This document shows, in pieces, positions 60,293 through 64,000 of a stretch of 64,000 bases of DNA (position 1 is the first letter of the stretch; each line of letters starts with the position of its first letter). The position numbers were made by a program, and so were the translations under genes. This DNA is from Flavobacteriales bacterium (GTDB lineage: Bacteria > Bacteroidota > Bacteroidia > CAIKAF01), in NCBI GenBank assembly GCA_018401695.1, contig JAGYKD010000001.1:908016-972015 (forward strand), in the 5' to 3' direction. A model generated the notes under the pieces. It did not search any database. It had not been told where the DNA came from and saw only the letters and a list, made by a program, of their open reading frames with translations.

Positions 60293-63200
60293 TTAAGGTT
60301 TGAATTCCGGAGCAATGGGTTGCGGTGTGCTCTGCTCTTCCATTTGAATTTGCTGCAGCAAACGGTTTCCTTGCTCCACAATGGCATTGGCCTTGTATTT
60401 CTCCCGTTCGAATTCGGTGTCGGGCTTTGGTACTTTGTCAAAGTATTCTTTTTCTAAGGTATACCGTTCTATAGTAATTCGCAAAACCTCTTTGGCTTTG
60501 TCGTAAGCACCCGCTTGTCGATAAACATCTGCAATGAGTAGGTTAAAATAATCGTAGGGGACTACATCGTCGGGGAGCAGTTCACTAACCTTGTCCAAAC
60601 TTTCAATGGCTTTGTCTTTTTTGCCTTCTATTACCAGCAAAGAAGCAAGGCGCACAAAGGAGGAGCGCATGTTGTAAACCATCCGCATATTGGTTTCGTC
60701 AAGGTAGACACTTTCGCCGTTTAGGTTTCCCCACTTAAACTTATGGACAAAGTTTTGGTAGGTTTCCTCTGAATTTAAGGCGCCGGTTTGTCCGTCGTGC
60801 GGACTCACTTCGAAAGGAACGAGGCGGTAGGCCAAACCTTCGAGGCTAAAGAACTTTTCAAGACCCATATAATTGTCGTTACCCACCGTAACGGCAAAAT
60901 AAATAGGTCTTTCCCAGTTGAAGTTGGACAGCAAATCCAATATCATAACCTCGTTTTTGAGCAAATAACTTTTTTTGACCTCCCAACGAAGTTCTTTGGG
61001 AGCATTGGCCATTTGTTGTGGCGTGGCTAGTCCTGTTTCCACCACTTTAGCGGAATCTACCGGCAAAATAAACTTATTGGACCGGAGGTAATACAAGTTA
61101 GAACTTCCGGCATTGGTTTGGTTGGCCCCATCGGTACGCCGCAACCATTGCATGTGCTCTTGCACGGTGAAGTACGTTTCGTTGTTTTGATCCATGAGCA
61201 CTTGGTCGCGTGTGCTGGCCCGGTATTCCGGTTCTTCAAGACTAAAAGGTACTGGGTCGCCATCGTAGGCTTTACGCTTCATTTGGGTAATGTACCAGTC
61301 GGTATTGAGCAGGCTAAGGTTTACAATGCGGACGTCGGTACGTTCCTCTTGCACTTCCTGCAAATACCAGAGTGGGAAGGTGTCGTTGTCGCCGTTGGTA
61401 AACAACACGGCATTTTTTTTGCAGCTATTTAAGTAATTCCAAGCAAAGTCTCTACTGGTGTAACGTTCAGACCTATCGTGGTCATCCCAGTTTTGGAAGC
61501 CCAAAATAGTGGGCACAGATATAGAGATTAGTGTTGCCAAGCTTGCGGCGGCAAGTCCTTTTTGTTTGGCATAATTTTTCAGCAAATAGGCTAAGCCAAG
61601 TACTCCCATGCCTATCCAAATGCAGAAGGCATAAAAAGAGCCCGCGTAGGCATAGTCTCGCTCTCGAGGTTGGTAGGGCGTTTGGTTTAGGTAAATTACA
61701 ATGGCGAGTCCCGTGGTAAAAAAGAGCATACCTACCACCAATGCGCCCTTGGGGTCACGGTAAATTTGGAAGGCCAAGCCAATGAGTCCCAAAAGCAAAG
61801 GCAAGAAAAAATAGGTGTTTCTTGCGGGGTTTTCGCTGTAACGTGCGGGCAAATCCTCTTGCGGAATGCCGCTAACCATTTCATCTATGAAAGGTATTCC
61901 GGAAATCCAGTGCCCGTTCCCCATTTCTCCATTGCCTTGGAAATCATTTTCTCTACCCACAAAATTCCAGAAGAAGTAGCGGAAATACATCCATTGCACC
62001 TGGTATGAGGCAAAGAACTTTAAGTTTTCGCGGCTTCCCGGCTTGGCGTTGGGAGAAAGGCCGGTCCATTCCCGATAAGCGCTAACATGATGCGCCGACG
62101 GAGAGTACATACGCGGGAAGACGGTTTGTCGAGAATCCTCATACACGTATTTGGGTTTTTTGTCTACCTCCACGTACTCGTGGTCAATAGTTAACCCACT
62201 TCCGCTTTGTTCCATAAAATTATTAGCATCGTGCTCCAGACCGAATACCGACACCTCTTTTCCTTTTTCATCGCGCACCACATAGGCTTTCATGCGTATG
62301 GGCTTTCCTTCCTCAATCTCCACCACTTTAGCATCGAAATACTGACCATAAAATAGGGGGCGGTCGCCGTATTGATCGCGATTTAGGTAAGAAATCATGG
62401 AGTAAACGTTCTCCGGATTGTTTTCGTCCATGGTGGTATTGGCCATAGAGCGAATAAAAATGATAGAATAGGAAGAGTATCCGATAATTACTACGGCAAT
62501 TGACCATAAACCCAGATTTAGAATTTGTTTTCCGAGTTTATTGGTTCGGTAAATCCCATAGGCAAGACCACCGGCAACCACCAACAAAAAGACAAAGAAG
62601 CCCATGCCAAAGTTCATATGTAAGCTGTTGGCAAAGAGGCGTTCAAAGCCTGCCGCAATTTTAATGGTTCCCGGAATAATACCGTATTGAATAAACAGGA
62701 GTACAACTAAAGACACCCCAATGGCAATTAAGTCGCCATATTTTTTGCGCGGATAGCGTTTGTAGTAATAAATGAGACCAATGGCAGGAATGGTAAGTAG
62801 GTTGAGCAAGTGAACACCAATCGACAAGCCCATCAAATAGGCAATCAGCAAAATCCAACGGTCGGCAACCACCACACCTTTATCTACATCGGCATCCCAT
62901 TTAAGGATGGCCCAAAAAACAACGGCAGTAAAGAGGCTGGACAAGGCATAAACTTCTCCTTCTACGGCAGAAAACCAAAACGTATCGCTAAAGGTATAAG
63001 CCAAAGCTCCAATGGCAGCAGACCCCAAGCTTAGTACAATTCTTTCTTGGGTCCAGGCTACAGAACCTGCGCCGTCCATGGTTTTGAACATCTTGATGCA
63101 CAGCGCACTAATGGTCCAAAACAAAAAACCGATGGTAAGCGCGCTGGAAACCACCGAAAGGTAGTTGACCATTACGGCCGCATTTCCCGGGTTATCTCCT

Positions 63201-63409
63201 CCAAAAATAATAAATACGCGTCCAAGCAAAGCAAAAAAGGGAGCGCCGGGAGGGTGGCCAACCAGCAATTTATAGGCAGAAGCAATGAACTCACCGCAGT
63301 CCCAAAAGCTTACGGTGTCTTCCATGGTTATAGAATAAACCACGGCCGCAATGAGCGTTACTGCCCATCCCAGAATAATATTTAAGCGATTGAATTCTAA
63401 ATTTTTCAC
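60293..63409 (-). CDS. DUF2723 family membrane protein (glycosyltransferase 117-like)
   Basis: About 1038 aa from GTG 63409 (VKNLEFNRLNIILGWAV); a TTG at 63478 would add 23 residues. About 12 membrane segments follow. SFWDCGEFIASAYKLLVGHPPGAPFFALLGRVF (about residues 32-64) is the DUF2723/TMEM260 signature, including the Asp-Cys-Gly-Glu-Phe motif of the catalytic loop. A large C-terminal soluble part has TPR-like helices (about 930-1010, DKAIESLDKVSELLPDDVVPYDYFNLLIADVYRQAGAYDKA). Members are thought to be membrane glycosyltransferases; donor and acceptor are unknown. Confidence 0.9.
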   Translation of the reverse strand: MKNLEFNRLNIILGWAVTLIAAVVYSITMEDTVSFWDCGEFIASAYKLLVGHPPGAPFFALLGRVFIIFGGDNPGNAAVMVNYLSVVSSALTIGFLFWTISALCIKMFKTMDGAGSVAWTQERIVLSLGSAAIGALAYTFSDTFWFSAVEGEVYALSSLFTAVVFWAILKWDADVDKGVVVADRWILLIAYLMGLSIGVHLLNLLTIPAIGLIYYYKRYPRKKYGDLIAIGVSLVVLLFIQYGIIPGTIKIAAGFERLFANSLHMNFGMGFFVFLLVVAGGLAYGIYRTNKLGKQILNLGLWSIAVVIIGYSSYSIIFIRSMANTTMDENNPENVYSMISYLNRDQYGDRPLFYGQYFDAKVVEIEEGKPIRMKAYVVRDEKGKEVSVFGLEHDANNFMEQSGSGLTIDHEYVEVDKKPKYVYEDSRQTVFPRMYSPSAHHVSAYREWTGLSPNAKPGSRENLKFFASYQVQWMYFRYFFWNFVGRENDFQGNGEMGNGHWISGIPFIDEMVSGIPQEDLPARYSENPARNTYFFLPLLLGLIGLAFQIYRDPKGALVVGMLFFTTGLAIVIYLNQTPYQPRERDYAYAGSFYAFCIWIGMGVLGLAYLLKNYAKQKGLAAASLATLISISVPTILGFQNWDDHDRSERYTSRDFAWNYLNSCKKNAVLFTNGDNDTFPLWYLQEVQEERTDVRIVNLSLLNTDWYITQMKRKAYDGDPVPFSLEEPEYRASTRDQVLMDQNNETYFTVQEHMQWLRRTDGANQTNAGSSNLYYLRSNKFILPVDSAKVVETGLATPQQMANAPKELRWEVKKSYLLKNEVMILDLLSNFNWERPIYFAVTVGNDNYMGLEKFFSLEGLAYRLVPFEVSPHDGQTGALNSEETYQNFVHKFKWGNLNGESVYLDETNMRMVYNMRSSFVRLASLLVIEGKKDKAIESLDKVSELLPDDVVPYDYFNLLIADVYRQAGAYDKAKEVLRITIERYTLEKEYFDKVPKPDTEFEREKYKANAIVEQGNRLLQQIQMEEQSTPQPIAPEFKP

Positions 63410-63504
63410 AATAGATTGAATTGAGCTAAGGACGAAAATAGGAAAAAGAGCGGTGCATAGGCGGATTAAAGCGAACAAAGGTAGTACCTAAGCATGTTAA
63501 AGCA

Positions 63505-64000
63505 CTAGTTTTGAAGGCTAACGTCATCTGTCTTTTGGTATTGTTCGCCTAAGGACTGCCATTGGTTACCTTTTTCAGAAAAACCGTAAAAGTCCTCATA
63601 CCCCACGCGGTTGCTGATGAGGTTTTTTCGCAAGTCCATCAGAGATTTTGCAAAACGGTTGTCTGCTGGCTTGGGTAAGTCAAAAGGTTCGTTTTCAGGA
63701 ATGTTTACAGGGACATAGCTGCTATCGGCCCTTACCATAAAAAAGAAGGCATGAGGTACCAAAAGGCTGCCCGGAGGCTTGGGGACATCTACCCTACGAC
63801 TCATTTCTTCGGCGACCAGCTCCGGGCCAAGCATTACCGGTTTTGTTTTGTAATTGGCCTGAATGACCCCGCCAATCCAAGCTTCGTAGGCTTGCTGGAT
63901 TCCTTCGGGAGAAGGGTTGCCGGACTCAAACTCCAAAAGTTTCTCGTGAAGTGTTTTATATTCCGGGCTGTTGTCACCTCCAAGGCTTGGATAACGCTTT
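63505..64000 (-). CDS. hypothetical protein, 5' end outside window
   Basis: Open from base 64000 to TAG at 63507-63505, 164 codons, with no start inside (the frame runs on past the window). C-terminal part of a protein: GPELVAEEMSRRVDVPKPP, LLVPHAFFFMVRADSSYVPVNIPENEPFDLP and KPADNRFAKSLMDLRKNLISN. It has no membrane segment or recognised motif. It is on the same strand as the DUF2723 gene, 95 bp upstream; it could be the soluble tail of a second protein of that kind, but this is a guess. Confidence 0.6.
   Translation of the reverse strand, partial: KRYPSLGGDNSPEYKTLHEKLLEFESGNPSPEGIQQAYEAWIGGVIQANYKTKPVMLGPELVAEEMSRRVDVPKPPGSLLVPHAFFFMVRADSSYVPVNIPENEPFDLPKPADNRFAKSLMDLRKNLISNRVGYEDFYGFSEKGNQWQSLGEQYQKTDDVSLQN

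Noticed and set aside
1-64000. tRNA and rRNA genes
   Set aside because: I saw no cloverleaf-like or rRNA-like sequence in the gaps; a covariance search would be needed to be sure.

Overview
This window looks like chromosome of a member of the Bacteroidota, probably Flavobacteriia or a relative; I cannot place it to genus. The evidence is two TonB-dependent receptors with N-terminal carboxypeptidase-like domains, type IX secretion C-terminal sorting domains, families typical of the phylum (DUF4175, DUF2723, the HYC_CC_PP copper-type protein, GH3), and promoters of the TTG-N17..23-TAnnTTTG type. A perfect parS site (TGTTCCACGTGGAACA) lies 12 bp upstream of mnmG, so the window may be on the origin side of the chromosome.

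Layout. 1-2.4 kb: end of holB, and pgk. 2.6-8.5 kb: an AT-rich accessory island holding a LanM-type lanthipeptide synthetase gene broken by one in-frame stop, a secreted zinc metallopeptidase, an orphan gene remnant with its own terminator, and wrecked IS1182-like and IS256-like transposase genes. 8.8-22 kb: glutamate dehydrogenase, TonB receptor, dprA, TerC, an MDR oxidoreductase, rpiB, a CvpA-like protein, pheS, mnmG, DUF456, ybeY. 22-31 kb: an ATP-binding anti-sigma-like protein, a giant coiled-coil DUF4175 protein, a probable copper-linked TonB receptor with its HYC_CC_PP partner, an M43 protease and a lipoprotein. 31-45 kb: cyclophilin, lysS, an M23 peptidase, a radical SAM/SPASM protein, rbfA, purN, rnr, pdhB, etfBA, a bifunctional nuclease and GH3. 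45-64 kb: a secreted T9SS protein, rseP, ALDH7-type dehydrogenase, hemW, a NupC-type transporter, threonine aldolase, a REP-associated tyrosine transposase (RAYT), a VWA protein, a UPF1-like helicase and a large DUF2723 membrane protein.

Two systems stand out. First, the lanM-like gene has a TAA exactly between the Asp and His of its conserved GDxH motif. The cyclase half has also lost all three zinc ligands and the kinase-like half has Ile for a conserved His, so this is either a decaying RiPP locus or an unusual dehydratase-type enzyme. Second, nine GC-rich, imperfectly palindromic intergenic elements of about 150 bp share sequence motifs. They occupy every convergent gene gap longer than about 100 bp, and one overlaps the 3' end of the single RAYT gene. 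I read this as a RAYT/REP-like system in the Bacteroidota. Housekeeping genes are otherwise ordinary and tightly packed, with many ATGA or TGATG overlaps.
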